Positions 1 through 8,545 of a DNA stretch of 16,786 bases are shown in pieces. Where the stretch lies: positions 1 to 16,786 of the forward strand of contig JAISRQ010000144.1 in NCBI GenBank assembly GCA_031273545.1, written 5' to 3'. Each line of letters begins with the position of its first letter. The first letter of the stretch is position 1. This DNA comes from Holosporales bacterium. Lineage in GTDB: Bacteria > Pseudomonadota > Alphaproteobacteria > BNTO01. The notes below the pieces were generated by a model. That model ran no database searches and had not been told where the DNA came from. It was given only the letters and a program-made list of their open reading frames with translations. The translations under genes were made by a program, and so were the position numbers.

Positions 1-15
1 AAAAGCACGCCTAGA

Positions 16-58
16 TTTTATGCCAAGAGATTTTGGAGACGCTTTTTTCGGCATAAAA
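16..58. repeat. Inverted repeat at left edge
   Basis: A perfect 9-bp inverted repeat (TTTTATGCC at 16-24, GGCATAAAA at 50-58) encloses a 25-nt loop. An A-run follows on the plus strand, and on the minus strand the T-run sits before and within the arm. It may be a stem-loop at the end of a gene outside the window, but the loop is long and the stem is A/T-rich, so it is a weak terminator candidate. Apart from this, 1-226 holds only a doubtful 31-codon minus-strand reading frame. Confidence 0.3.
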
Positions 59-99
59 AAATCACAGCTTCGTAAAATCGAAAAGAAAATATATAATTT

Positions 100-195
100 T
101 TAGCTTTCAACAGGGCCATCATTGAGTCCTGTGCGTTCTGCAGCTATTAGCATAGCTACTGAGCCGCCAAATGGACCCAAAGTAAAATTACACAT
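100..195 (-). CDS. Possible small ORF, 31 aa
   Basis: A minus-strand ATG at 195 opens a 31-codon frame ending in TAA at 100-102. The peptide has a natural-looking composition: Gly/Ala-rich, with GPFGGSVAMLIAAERTG in the middle. No clear Shine-Dalgarno sequence precedes it; CAGGGC directly abuts the ATG. It could be a genuine small protein, the remnant of a decayed gene, or chance. I recognise no family. Confidence 0.15.
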   Translation of the reverse strand: MCNFTLGPFGGSVAMLIAAERTGLNDGPVES

Positions 196-226
196 GCCCT
201 GGCCCTGATATTAATATTACCGTCTC

Positions 227-254
227 TTGCAGAACAGGTTTACTTTAGTATACA
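227..254 (+). promoter_or_regulatory. Candidate sigma70-type promoter for the metalloprotease gene
   Basis: TTGCAG (227-232) and TATACA (249-254) are separated by 16 bp and resemble -35 and -10 hexamers. Transcription would begin about 30 nt before the GTG start at 290, leaving room for the AAGG Shine-Dalgarno at 278-281. This is pattern matching only. Confidence 0.4.
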
Positions 255-289
255 CTTACCTATAGTCGTTTTTATTTAAGGTAACTCTA

Positions 290-3200
290 GTGACCAGTAC
301 TACCATAATTACATTAACTCTGACCTACGCCTCATTGATACTAGGTGTTGCGCACACATCTGAAGGCAACCCCCTTTTGGAAGAAGAATCTTTTTTGATT
401 GACGGAATGACAGCAACGTCATATGTCGAATATCACTATGAGATTTGCAAGAAAAAATTTGCAAAAATAAAACATGACATTAACGACAACATCAATAGTG
501 AAGGAACAGAACATTCGACAGAAATAACAGCTCGTATACTGAACGAACTAAAAGAATTTTTGCACGAGTTATGCAGCTACCAGTCACAGTTCAAAGCTGC
601 GTACGATTCTCAACTCAAACGCAATCCTGAACTATCAGGAAAAATATGTGGTTATTGGAACAAACTTGTTGACCTAAACAAAAAAACTGAGGACGTAAAA
701 GTACAAGTAGAAAAAGTACATGCACAGTATGAAGGTGAATCGTGTCTAGAACAGTTAAAAACGGAGGCAGCCGATCCTGAAAAATGCGCGAAAGATTTGG
801 AAAAAATGTACGAACAAATGAATCGTTACCCGTCAAGGCTAGGCAAATTACGAGATGCAGGATTGGCGGTGCTTACAGAGAAGGCTAAACGCGAGTTGCA
901 TCAACAATTGGGAGAGGTTATTCAAACGGTTAGAAATGCGCCTCAAATAGAAAATCTAGATAAACTACTCACCGCATCGAATGCGCTCCTCTCAAAAAGA
1001 GATGAACTGTGGATAGGACCTTATAAAGAAGCAGTTACGAAAATTTGGATAGATGAATTACGTTCGCTACTGAACCAAATAGGGGATGAGATTGCAAAAA
1101 GATATTTAGATGAATTTCGTAACAGTGAACTTGTTAAACGAATAGAAAGTATTGTGCAACCAAACATCTCAGCCACCCTTCGCAGAGAGTATCAAAGGGT
1201 TAGTGAAGCTGTTAGCCAATTAGAAGAACAAGTTCGTCAGTGGAAAACAAGGGGAAGATCTCAACCAATAGAAGAAGAATTTAAATTAATAAGTAGTCGT
1301 GCTTATAAGTATATAAGCAAACTCAGTAAGCACATTTACGATTTGGAGTATGCACCTCAAATTGAAGATTTTAAATCTCAATTTTCGAAAGAAGAAATAA
1401 GATCGATGAAAAGCAAAGAAGAAGTAACGGATTTGTTTCGTTTTCTGTCTGATCTACTTCAATCTGATCCATTAAAAAATGAAGACCCCTGCATTGGGTA
1501 TTATCTGCGAATATTTCGCTCAGATATTAAAATTATGCAGAGCAAATTAAAATCACGATATGAACAATTAAGCGAGGAGAATGCGTTAGAATCTGACGCA
1601 GTCAGACAGTGGCTACAAGTAAAAGCTGCCCCTGACTTATCTATTGACAAAATCGACCTAGTTATCAACAACTTGTGTGATCAAAGAGACAAATTATGCA
1701 AAGAAGTAAAAGATGCAATTGTTTTTAAAAATGTATTAGAAGACGACAAGGATAGGGCAGTTCGGTATATATCCAATATTTTTTACGACAAAATACGTGA
1801 AGCGGAATCAAAAAAGCAACAAATTCTACAAGATATAAAATTACAAGAAACAAAAGCAAAACAAAATCGCCAGATAGCTGAAGCCGAAGATGTTGTGTCT
1901 GAGTGTTCAGCTAGGTTGGAACAAATCAAATCAAGCATTGGAAGTCCTGATAATGCTGGCTTTTGTCAGAGGGTAGATACTCAAATAGGCAACTTAATTG
2001 CACTGCACGATGACACAGCAGCCGCGGTTAAACGGCTAAGTTATGAACGTTTTGACGACAAGAGACTAGATGAACTTTCACAACAGTATCTTAGACAGGT
2101 CCTAGCAGCGCGTGATTCTGTTATTACGCTGCTCTATGCGCGATGGGATGCCGAGTGCGCGAATACGCAAGAAGCGCAAGAAGTTACAAATTTCAACAGC
2201 CGGGCAAACGAGTTGACCGAAAGTGATGTTGCTGCGTTAGAAGACTGTCGTGCTAGAATTGAAAGGATGATAGAAGTCATGCTCAGTGACCTAGGCGAGG
2301 CTGGATACCTCAAACGTAATCGTAGTATTTCTAATTTTCGTGAGATGCAAAAGCAATTGGATGAACTGAAGGCATTGGTGGAACTGCGCCCTATGTATCA
2401 AAAGTTATCTGCCAATTTAAAAAATTGTGACGACGCCCTAACAACAGAAAATATGGAAAAATTTAGGTTGACTGTTGAGGAGTCGATGGACATTATCCGC
2501 CGCATTCACAATAAAGACGACAAAAGGATAATCCAAGATACACGCGTGCATTATAACAAATTTTACAAAAAGAAGCAAGAGCTGGTAGATAAATGGGACT
2601 CGGAAGTTGCTCTGAAAGTTGAAGATATTAAAGAACTTTCGCCTGAAGAGTTTGTTCGTGCTATCCGTCAACAAATAGATGAGCTCCCGCAACAACCCGG
2701 CACATTAATAGGTGAGGAGTCGTACTACAAAACACGAAAATTTGTAGCAGCAATGATCGAAGCGGGATCAAAACTAGCTAGTAATTTGACAGATCAATTC
2801 GAAAAAACGTTAACGGATTGGGAAGACGAGTGTCGCAAGAAATTGAGCGAGGGTTATAACGAATATGAGGAAGAATTTAAAACAAAAATCGCAGAATTGA
2901 TGAAAACGTATGACATTCTTTGTGCAAAAACGGGAACCATACGTCAGTGTTACTCTCAAAGTGATACGTATGAAGTTGTGCGCCGATTAGAAAGCGTGGA
3001 GACGGCTAAATTTCATATGAAATCTGCAATATGTCGCATTGGAGACGAACTACAACTTGTCCGTAAAAAAGAAATGTCCTCTATCTCTGACAAAATTACA
3101 GCGTTTATATTGTCGCCATTCAGTGACGCAGTTAATCATTTCAACGAACTGGAAGGTTTAATTCTTTCCGTTAAATCTCATATGTACAAGTACAATGTCA

Positions 3201-4855
3201 TAGGCAATGTGTACAAACACATTTTAGAAAGCAAAAATATAGGAAAGGAATTAACTGAAAATGCGAGAACCATCGCTAGGGAATACGGGAATTTATCCGA
3301 TAAATTACGCGATCACAAATATCTATCAAGAGCAGAATACCTTCAAAGGTTTGACCATTTGTTTCAAAGCGAAGTTCGTGGTTTAAGAAGAAGTACATCG
3401 ATGCTATCAATCCCATCACAGAATCCTTACGCCGACATATCACGTAAAGAAGGTTCTTCTTCTCTTTCAAGCTATCGTAGTGATCCAGACAAAATTAAGT
3501 TAGCACTAACGCAACTGGGTACGTGGTTTGGAGTACATAAAGAAGATGGGTTTCCAAATCAACGAATCATCGACATATCTTACCCCAGCGTACTGGGCTT
3601 TGCAGAAAGTGTGCTTCGCGAAATACGAAAATCAAACGCAGGTAGAGTCGTAGATGCGGTCCCGGATAGTCTTCCAGACATAGAAGAACAGTTAAAAATC
3701 AAAAACACGTACACAGTGCAAGACCTTCCTCTGTTTATTCAGCTAGCAAATATCATGGTCAACAAGTCAGATAAACAACAATTTTGTGATAAAGACTCAG
3801 AGCTTCTCATCAGCCTGTTTTTTGGAAAGAATAAATTTTTTTACATTCCGCCTGAACTGAATTTTGAACGTGCAAATCCTATAATCCCCGAATTTGCGAA
3901 AATGCTTCAAAATCACACGGGACTTCAAACTGTTCTATCGTTGGTGTTGTTTGAGGTGGCGTCTCTTCACAGAATGCCACATGACAAAATTGCTACAGTT
4001 ATGGTGTACAACAAGCAAGGTTTGAAGCGCTCCCAATACGACTCAAGTAGTCACTCGGTCGAATTGGACAATTCATCAAAAGCAAATGTACTGTGCCATG
4101 AAATTGGTCACGCCTTTCAACATAGAATCGGACTCAGCGTTATAAAGGATGCTAGCGACTTTATGGTCGAATCCATGCAACATTTGCCAGATAATTCATT
4201 CCTGGAAATGTACTATCCCGCTTTGCGACGCAACCTTTTTGAAAAAGCTATATCAATCATCTCTAAATATTTACCTGATGACTACAGCACTCAACAGAGA
4301 GGCACTTACGCGGTCGACCCGATAGAGAAAATCAAAAAAACCTCGTTGGCGCCGTTCGTTAACTCTGAGAAATCAACTCACACAAAAGAAGACTTTGCAA
4401 AAGCGATTTGGCTCTCAAACACTTCTATTTACAGAGAAGAGGGTAAGTATGAAAAAGTAGATGTGTGGAATAATCCCATTGAAATGATGGAAGTCCAAGG
4501 GATCAGCGTATTTGAATTTGATGGAAGCTTTGTAACCCTAATGAATAGGCAAAACGAAAACATGTACCGACGAAGAGGAGGTTTAGGTCTAACGCGAACA
4601 TATGGAACGGATCGATCCGAGATAGAAAAAGGAATAGTAGAAGAAGTAAACAACGTAAGATATCTAAATTTAAATGAACCGTTAACAGGTGAACAGCGAA
4701 GTACCCTCATGTCAGAGCTGTCAGAACTAGCAGGACAAAATAAAACACTCCAAGATGTCTTACTTGGTACTGAAAGTGAGTTTGAACAGATTTATAACGC
4801 ACGTTCTCCTGACAACGAAACCGGCAAAATTGACAATATACGCCCGATCAACTAA
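290..4855 (+). CDS. Giant secreted coiled-coil protein with C-terminal zinc metalloprotease domain
   Basis: Encodes 1521 residues from a GTG start; AAGG (278-281) lies 8 nt upstream. Residues 1 to about 22 form a hydrophobic, Sec-like signal, unusual in lacking a basic residue near the N-terminus. Residues of about 40-1110 are Glu/Lys/Arg/Gln-rich and mostly helical, consistent with long coiled coils. The C-terminal ~350 residues hold VLCHEIGHAFQH, an HExxH zinc motif with His1270, Glu1271 and His1274. About 125 residues later comes NPIEMMEVQG (Glu1398 or Glu1401 as third ligand, gluzincin-like), then NRQNENMYRRR (about 1420-1429) and LTRTYG. From memory this order (HExxH, E-x-x-G, E-N-x-x-R, R-x-x-Y) resembles the M91 family of NleD-type effector proteases; that assignment is tentative. 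The gene is monocistronic and converges on thrS. I infer a secreted factor that cleaves proteins in the host or at the cell surface. The substrate is unknown, and the reading frame is intact. Confidence 0.85.
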   Translation: MTSTTIITLTLTYASLILGVAHTSEGNPLLEEESFLIDGMTATSYVEYHYEICKKKFAKIKHDINDNINSEGTEHSTEITARILNELKEFLHELCSYQSQFKAAYDSQLKRNPELSGKICGYWNKLVDLNKKTEDVKVQVEKVHAQYEGESCLEQLKTEAADPEKCAKDLEKMYEQMNRYPSRLGKLRDAGLAVLTEKAKRELHQQLGEVIQTVRNAPQIENLDKLLTASNALLSKRDELWIGPYKEAVTKIWIDELRSLLNQIGDEIAKRYLDEFRNSELVKRIESIVQPNISATLRREYQRVSEAVSQLEEQVRQWKTRGRSQPIEEEFKLISSRAYKYISKLSKHIYDLEYAPQIEDFKSQFSKEEIRSMKSKEEVTDLFRFLSDLLQSDPLKNEDPCIGYYLRIFRSDIKIMQSKLKSRYEQLSEENALESDAVRQWLQVKAAPDLSIDKIDLVINNLCDQRDKLCKEVKDAIVFKNVLEDDKDRAVRYISNIFYDKIREAESKKQQILQDIKLQETKAKQNRQIAEAEDVVSECSARLEQIKSSIGSPDNAGFCQRVDTQIGNLIALHDDTAAAVKRLSYERFDDKRLDELSQQYLRQVLAARDSVITLLYARWDAECANTQEAQEVTNFNSRANELTESDVAALEDCRARIERMIEVMLSDLGEAGYLKRNRSISNFREMQKQLDELKALVELRPMYQKLSANLKNCDDALTTENMEKFRLTVEESMDIIRRIHNKDDKRIIQDTRVHYNKFYKKKQELVDKWDSEVALKVEDIKELSPEEFVRAIRQQIDELPQQPGTLIGEESYYKTRKFVAAMIEAGSKLASNLTDQFEKTLTDWEDECRKKLSEGYNEYEEEFKTKIAELMKTYDILCAKTGTIRQCYSQSDTYEVVRRLESVETAKFHMKSAICRIGDELQLVRKKEMSSISDKITAFILSPFSDAVNHFNELEGLILSVKSHMYKYNVIGNVYKHILESKNIGKELTENARTIAREYGNLSDKLRDHKYLSRAEYLQRFDHLFQSEVRGLRRSTSMLSIPSQNPYADISRKEGSSSLSSYRSDPDKIKLALTQLGTWFGVHKEDGFPNQRIIDISYPSVLGFAESVLREIRKSNAGRVVDAVPDSLPDIEEQLKIKNTYTVQDLPLFIQLANIMVNKSDKQQFCDKDSELLISLFFGKNKFFYIPPELNFERANPIIPEFAKMLQNHTGLQTVLSLVLFEVASLHRMPHDKIATVMVYNKQGLKRSQYDSSSHSVELDNSSKANVLCHEIGHAFQHRIGLSVIKDASDFMVESMQHLPDNSFLEMYYPALRRNLFEKAISIISKYLPDDYSTQQRGTYAVDPIEKIKKTSLAPFVNSEKSTHTKEDFAKAIWLSNTSIYREEGKYEKVDVWNNPIEMMEVQGISVFEFDGSFVTLMNRQNENMYRRRGGLGLTRTYGTDRSEIEKGIVEEVNNVRYLNLNEPLTGEQRSTLMSELSELAGQNKTLQDVLLGTESEFEQIYNARSPDNETGKIDNIRPIN

Positions 4856-4866
4856 AGATGTTAAAT

Positions 4867-5049
4867 TTTGACAGCTCACGCCATACGTTGGCGTGGGGTG
4901 TTATAGTAGAGTCGCTCGCTAATCATAACGGAATATTTTATACAAATCGGTATGTTTTTTTACTGCAAAATGTCCAACGTTGTGACACGCGAGCGGCTCT
5001 ACTATATGAAGGTGACATGTGGGAGTTAAACGCACTATTGGGCGTCAAA
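4867..5049. repeat. Large imperfect palindrome between convergent genes
   Basis: Nested inverted repeats fill the gap between the metalloprotease stop and the thrS stop. Outer arms are TTTGAC (4867-4872) and GTCAAA (5044-5049). Inner arms of 18 nt (4902-4919 and 4989-5006) match with a single G/T-type mismatch around GAGTCGCTCGC. A separate local hairpin has 9 bp including one wobble (4875-4883 with 4889-4897; loop TACGT). No T-run directly follows either strong arm, so it is not a textbook intrinsic terminator, although the position suits a bidirectional stop. It could also be a MITE-like or REP-like element. A 71-codon reading frame crossing it is probably not a gene. Confidence 0.55.
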
Positions 5050-5138
5050 GCTCAGTTCATTTCGGAAAAATAATTGCAGAAGCAGATGAGCCGAACAAAC
5101 ACAAACCATTCGACTCCTACTCCGCACTCATTAAACAA

Positions 5139-7037
5139 TCACGAATTAAGAACGCTATCCTTTGCAATCATATCAATCGCTTCGGCCACAGTCATTGCTT
5201 TCTGCACGTCTCCCATGCGCACAGTAACCGTTCCATCGCTAACTTCTTTCCTTCCTAAAACAAGCAAGTACGGAATCTTCTGCATAGCATGTTCGCGCAC
5301 CTTATACGAAATCTTCTCGTTCCTTATATCCACTTCCGCCCTAATCCCGTTCTCCTTCAAATTCGCAAACAGTGCCAACGCCGCTTCGCCCGCTTCTTCC
5401 GTAATCGTTGCAACAACCGCCTGCACTGGGGCTAGCCAAGTAGGAAACCTTCCTGCATATTGCTCAATCAATATGCCAATAAACCGCTCCATTGACCCAA
5501 GCACAGCACGATGCAACATTACCGGGTGCTCTTTCGTTCCTTGCTCTGTCACGTAATATGCATCCAGCCTACACGGCAAAACGAAATCAACCTGAAGCGT
5601 CCCACATTGCCAATCTCGTCCAAGGCAATCCTTCAACACGAACTCTAACTTCGGCCCATAAAACGCCCCCTCTCCAGGGTTTAGAGTATAGTCTAGCCCA
5701 GCCTGGGTTGCCGCCTCCATCAGTGACTTTTCAGCAAGATCCCAGATTTCATCACTGCCAGCGCGCTTAGCAGGCCTATCTGAAAATTTCACGAAAAATG
5801 ATTCAAAACCAAGCGTTTTGTAAATTTCACGAAGTAAATCGCAAAATTTTTGAGTTTCACTAACAATCTGCTCCTTCGTGCAAAAAATATGAGCATCATC
5901 CTGAACAAAGCCACGCACGCGCATCAACCCATGCAGCGCTCCAGACGGCTCAAACCGATGACAAGACCCAAACTCCGCCATCCTCCATGGCAAATCCCGA
6001 TAGCTAACGACACCTTGGTTAAAGATCTGCACATGGCAAGGACAATTCATTGGCTTCAACGCCATAGTCCGCTCCTCGGCAGATTCTGTTACGAACATAT
6101 TCTCTGCAAATTTTTCCCAGTGCCCAGATTTTTCCCACAGCACCCGATCCAATAACATTGGGGTGTTCACTTCCTTGTATCCATCGTTTTCTATGCGCGC
6201 GCGAATAAAATTGCGCAAGGTCCTGTACAAGGTCCACCCCTTGGTATGCCAAAACACCTCTCCTGGAGCAATGTCCTGAATATGGAATAAGTCCAAGTCC
6301 GCGCCGATCTTCCTATGGTCACGCAATGCTGCTTCCTCTAATCGAGTAAAATACGCGCTAAGCTCGGACTGGTTTGGAAACGCAACACCATACACTCTTT
6401 GAAGCGCATCGCTGTTCTTATCCGCTTTCCAATATGCGCCAGACGACTTTGTTATCTTGAACGCATCACCAAGTAATTTTGTAGAAGGAAAATGAGGCCC
6501 ACGACATAAATCGTAAGTATCCCCAAGTTTATAAACAGAAACGGTGTCATCCGTGATTGCGTCAAGGAGCTCGAGTTTAAACTTCTCACCAAGCCTTTGA
6601 TACATCTCAACTGCCTCTTGCTTTGGCATTAGCACCTTTTCGAATGGGATATCTGCCTTTACAAGCTTTTGCATTTCTTTTTCGAGCAACTCCAAGTCTT
6701 CTGGAGTAAACGGCTTACTCACATGAAAGTCATAGAAAAACCCGTTTTCTGTTGTTGGGCCTACTGCAAGCTTTGCATCCGGAAATAAAATCTTAACAGC
6801 CCGCGCTAAAAGGTGCGCAGTGCTATGACGCAAAACATCCAAGGCTCCCGGAGAGTCTATAGTAAGGATGTCAACGCGGGTATCAGGAGTTAACGTAGTA
6901 CTCAGGTCTGTGACTACACCATTTACGCTGCACAGAACTGCAGTGTCAACGGTATTTAATGCAACGGCCAATTCTTTACCTGTAATGTCGTTGTCATAAT
7001 TATAGACTGTCCCATTCTTAAGTATGATCTTTCCCAT
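5139..7037 (-). CDS. thrS: Threonine--tRNA ligase (ThrRS)
   Basis: Charges tRNA-Thr with threonine in the cytoplasm using ATP. It has 632 residues, normal for the bacterial enzyme. Order: TGS domain (about 1-62); editing domain with HSTAH (His71, His75) and CRGPH (Cys178, His182); class II catalytic core; anticodon-binding domain (about 535-632). Catalytic zinc ligands are Cys332 in MNCPCH, His383 in DDAHIF and His509 in MLHRAVLGS (motif 3). Motif 2 lies around CHRFEPSG. The second Cys in MNCPCH replaces the Gly of E. coli MNCPGH. I chose the ATG at 7037 because AAGGAG sits 9 nt upstream and the product then starts where ThrRS normally does. The open frame reaches 7160, but that 41-residue extension has no family counterpart. 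It is more G+C-rich than the secreted-protein genes around it. Confidence 0.97.
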   Translation of the reverse strand: MGKIILKNGTVYNYDNDITGKELAVALNTVDTAVLCSVNGVVTDLSTTLTPDTRVDILTIDSPGALDVLRHSTAHLLARAVKILFPDAKLAVGPTTENGFFYDFHVSKPFTPEDLELLEKEMQKLVKADIPFEKVLMPKQEAVEMYQRLGEKFKLELLDAITDDTVSVYKLGDTYDLCRGPHFPSTKLLGDAFKITKSSGAYWKADKNSDALQRVYGVAFPNQSELSAYFTRLEEAALRDHRKIGADLDLFHIQDIAPGEVFWHTKGWTLYRTLRNFIRARIENDGYKEVNTPMLLDRVLWEKSGHWEKFAENMFVTESAEERTMALKPMNCPCHVQIFNQGVVSYRDLPWRMAEFGSCHRFEPSGALHGLMRVRGFVQDDAHIFCTKEQIVSETQKFCDLLREIYKTLGFESFFVKFSDRPAKRAGSDEIWDLAEKSLMEAATQAGLDYTLNPGEGAFYGPKLEFVLKDCLGRDWQCGTLQVDFVLPCRLDAYYVTEQGTKEHPVMLHRAVLGSMERFIGILIEQYAGRFPTWLAPVQAVVATITEEAGEAALALFANLKENGIRAEVDIRNEKISYKVREHAMQKIPYLLVLGRKEVSDGTVTVRMGDVQKAMTVAEAIDMIAKDSVLNS

Positions 7038-7142
7038 ATTCGATTTCTCCTTCGCGACTTGGGCTTGCACCTGTACAACTACCCGTGCTTGAAGTCTAGC
7101 AAATAACCCGGTAAGTTGGAACATCGTGCTCCACAGAAGTTT

Positions 7143-7170
7143 GCAATAGCTATGCGTCAAATGGTGTCAA
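7143..7170 (-). promoter_or_regulatory. Candidate thrS promoter
   Basis: On the minus strand TTGACA (7170-7165, a perfect -35 hexamer) is followed after 16 bp by TATTGC (7148-7143). Transcription would start near 7136, giving a leader of about 100 nt. This start would exclude the upstream extension of the thrS frame, which supports the ATG at 7037. The -10 match is only partial. Confidence 0.4.
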
Positions 7171-7244
7171 AAATATTTGCACCAATTTGAGCCAACTGAA
7201 GCAGTTTGCATTTATCGTGAATGTCCATGATTACAACATAATTG

Positions 7245-7273
7245 TTGCACAAAGGTAAATTCTTAAATAGAAT
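7245..7273 (+). promoter_or_regulatory. Candidate promoter for the cysteine-rich secreted protein
   Basis: TTGCAC (7245-7250) and TAGAAT (7268-7273) are spaced by 17 bp, a good sigma70-like arrangement. The expected start near 7280 leaves a leader of about 230 nt before the ATG at 7511, unusually long for a small gene. It lies back to back with the thrS promoter. Confidence 0.4.
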
Positions 7274-7279
7274 GTGCAT

Positions 7280-7500
7280 TGTAAGTCGTGTGATTGAAAT
7301 GTATGATCCGCGCGGGACAGAGGATTTGAATGAGGTTGGGCATCTTACTTGGTTTGAGTGAGAGGGCCTGCACGCATTCGGAATCCTTGAATGAGCGCCG
7401 GCTGTTGTGAGCTGGCAAGTCTTTGTGCGTGTTGATTCACCTGGGCACGAGGGGGTCCCCCCAGCTTAAGTAATGAGGGCCTGTTGTTTTTTTTAGTTAT
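7280..7500 (+). promoter_or_regulatory. Long, possibly structured 5' leader
   Basis: This G+C-richer stretch has no gene. It holds a 7-bp hairpin (GCCGGCT 7397-7403, AGCTGGC 7410-7416, one G-T pair, loop GTTGTG). A second stem is CTGGG 7441-7445 with CCCAG 7460-7464, around a GGGGGTCCCCCC stretch. The 9-mer GAGGGCCTG occurs twice (7362-7370 and 7475-7483), the second just before a T8 run (7487-7494). It may be a structured leader or attenuator. I match it to no known riboswitch. Confidence 0.3.
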
Positions 7501-7510
7501 GGAGGTTTTT

Positions 7511-8347
7511 ATGATTTTTAGTAGTGTAGCCCGTGGTGCTTGCTGTGCCGCGTTGTTGTTGTTTTGTAGCGTAAGCGAAACAATGGTAGGAAGTGGGTGG
7601 TTCTGTGACGATAGTCGGGAGAAGTTGGAAATTCCAAAAGAATACAAAGCTTATTTTAATGGTTGTAGTATACGGCAAGAACGCTCACCGGAGCATATTA
7701 CCTTGCGAAATTGCTATAAGGACAGTGAGTGGATTGCTTTTGCAATGTACAGTCCCCGTAGAGCAAATTTGATTGCGTACTACGATTATGCTACGGAAAT
7801 TTCTTTTGATGCTACGAATTTAAGAATTGATGAAGATGTTGACTCAAATGCAGAATTGGTAAATTGTACAGGTACGCTTGAGTACGTAATTATAACATGC
7901 GCCATAACGGAAAAGATGCGAGCGGGACGTGGATGCGATCCTTCTGTTTTTGATCCGCAATATTTGGGAAGCCCGGTGTACACGAAAGAAAATGCCTGCT
8001 ACCCATTCGATAAGGACCTAGAGGATACGCTCTCACCTATTTGCGAAAGGAGAAATGTTGATATTGGCAATATGGCAAAACTTGCTCACGACAACGTAGC
8101 ATCGCTGCCTCCTTGCAATCTGTTCTTGTGCCCTGGTTTTGACATGTGTGTCCCCCCTGATTATAATCCAAATGAATTCTGGTGTACTGGTCAGTGGATG
8201 AAACTTCGCAATGGGGAAACGTATGCGTTCTGCGTTAAGGAACAGTTTATGTGGGCTCGTGAGGCATTGAGATCTTTTTATCGTCAACGCGATACAAAGG
8301 ATGAAACTGTGGAATCTAGCGAATGCAAGGAAGCAGGGCTCGCATAA
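7511..8347 (+). CDS. Cysteine-rich secreted protein, unknown function
   Basis: Encodes 278 residues from the ATG at 7511, set by GGAGG at 7501-7505 with 5-nt spacing. The frame extends upstream to 7484, but that start has no ribosome site and would put nine residues before the signal. Residues 1 to about 24 (MIFSSVARGA, then a Cys/Ala/Leu core) look like a Sec signal peptide. No lipobox is clear. The mature part has about 14 cysteines spread through it. Dense clusters such as PCNLFLCPGFDMC near residues 202-214 are followed by FWCTGQW. The even number suggests several disulfides and hence function in the periplasm or outside the cell. I recognise no catalytic motif or family. It is divergent from thrS and convergent with the serine-protease-like gene. 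Confidence 0.8.
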   Translation: MIFSSVARGACCAALLLFCSVSETMVGSGWFCDDSREKLEIPKEYKAYFNGCSIRQERSPEHITLRNCYKDSEWIAFAMYSPRRANLIAYYDYATEISFDATNLRIDEDVDSNAELVNCTGTLEYVIITCAITEKMRAGRGCDPSVFDPQYLGSPVYTKENACYPFDKDLEDTLSPICERRNVDIGNMAKLAHDNVASLPPCNLFLCPGFDMCVPPDYNPNEFWCTGQWMKLRNGETYAFCVKEQFMWAREALRSFYRQRDTKDETVESSECKEAGLA

Positions 8348-8370
8348 GCATCTCGTTTCTGTTTTTTTTG

Positions 8371-8510
8371 AGCGACCCCAGGGCAGCCCGAAAGTAAAGA
8401 TTGCAATGCTTATTAGTGTTAATAGTCCGCAATCGTTTAGGGGAGTAACAATGAGCAACATCCGATGGTATGTCTGGGGTTGCTGAGTTGTCCCCCCCGA
8501 AGGGCTATAG
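8371..8510. other. Structured intergenic segment, possible 3' UTR or RNA
   Basis: Between two convergent genes there are several complementary pairs. ACCCCAG (8375-8381) matches CTGGGGT (8474-8480). GATTGC (8399-8404) matches GCAATC (8429-8434), with TATTA/TAATA nested at 8411-8424. AGCAAC and GTTGCT pair around 8454-8484, and AGCCC (8385-8389) matches GGGCT (8502-8506). A strong terminator hairpin follows at 8516. This could be a structured 3' UTR or a small RNA. I recognise no Rfam family. Confidence 0.25.
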
Positions 8511-8515
8511 GAAAG

Positions 8516-8545
8516 GAAAAAGTGAACATTTCTGCTCACTTTTTC
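8516..8545. terminator. Bidirectional intrinsic terminator
   Basis: GAAAAAGTGA (8516-8525) and TCACTTTTTC (8536-8545) form a perfect 10-bp stem with a 10-nt loop. The A5/T5 arms provide a T-tract for both strands. It sits between the stop of the cysteine-rich gene (8347) and that of the serine-protease-like gene (8661), so it can end both transcripts. Confidence 0.7.

Noticed and set aside
4858..5073. 71-codon plus-strand ORF directly after the metalloprotease stop
   Set aside because: It runs through the large inverted repeats, has no ribosome site independent of the upstream gene, and its composition gives no protein-like pattern.
7038..7160. 41-residue N-terminal extension of ThrRS
   Set aside because: ThrRS starts at the TGS domain, AAGGAG precedes the ATG at 7037, and the likely promoter overlaps the extension.
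7511..7600. Lipoprotein signal in the cysteine-rich protein
   Set aside because: The Cys after LLLF lacks a small residue at the preceding lipobox positions; an ordinary signal peptide fits better.
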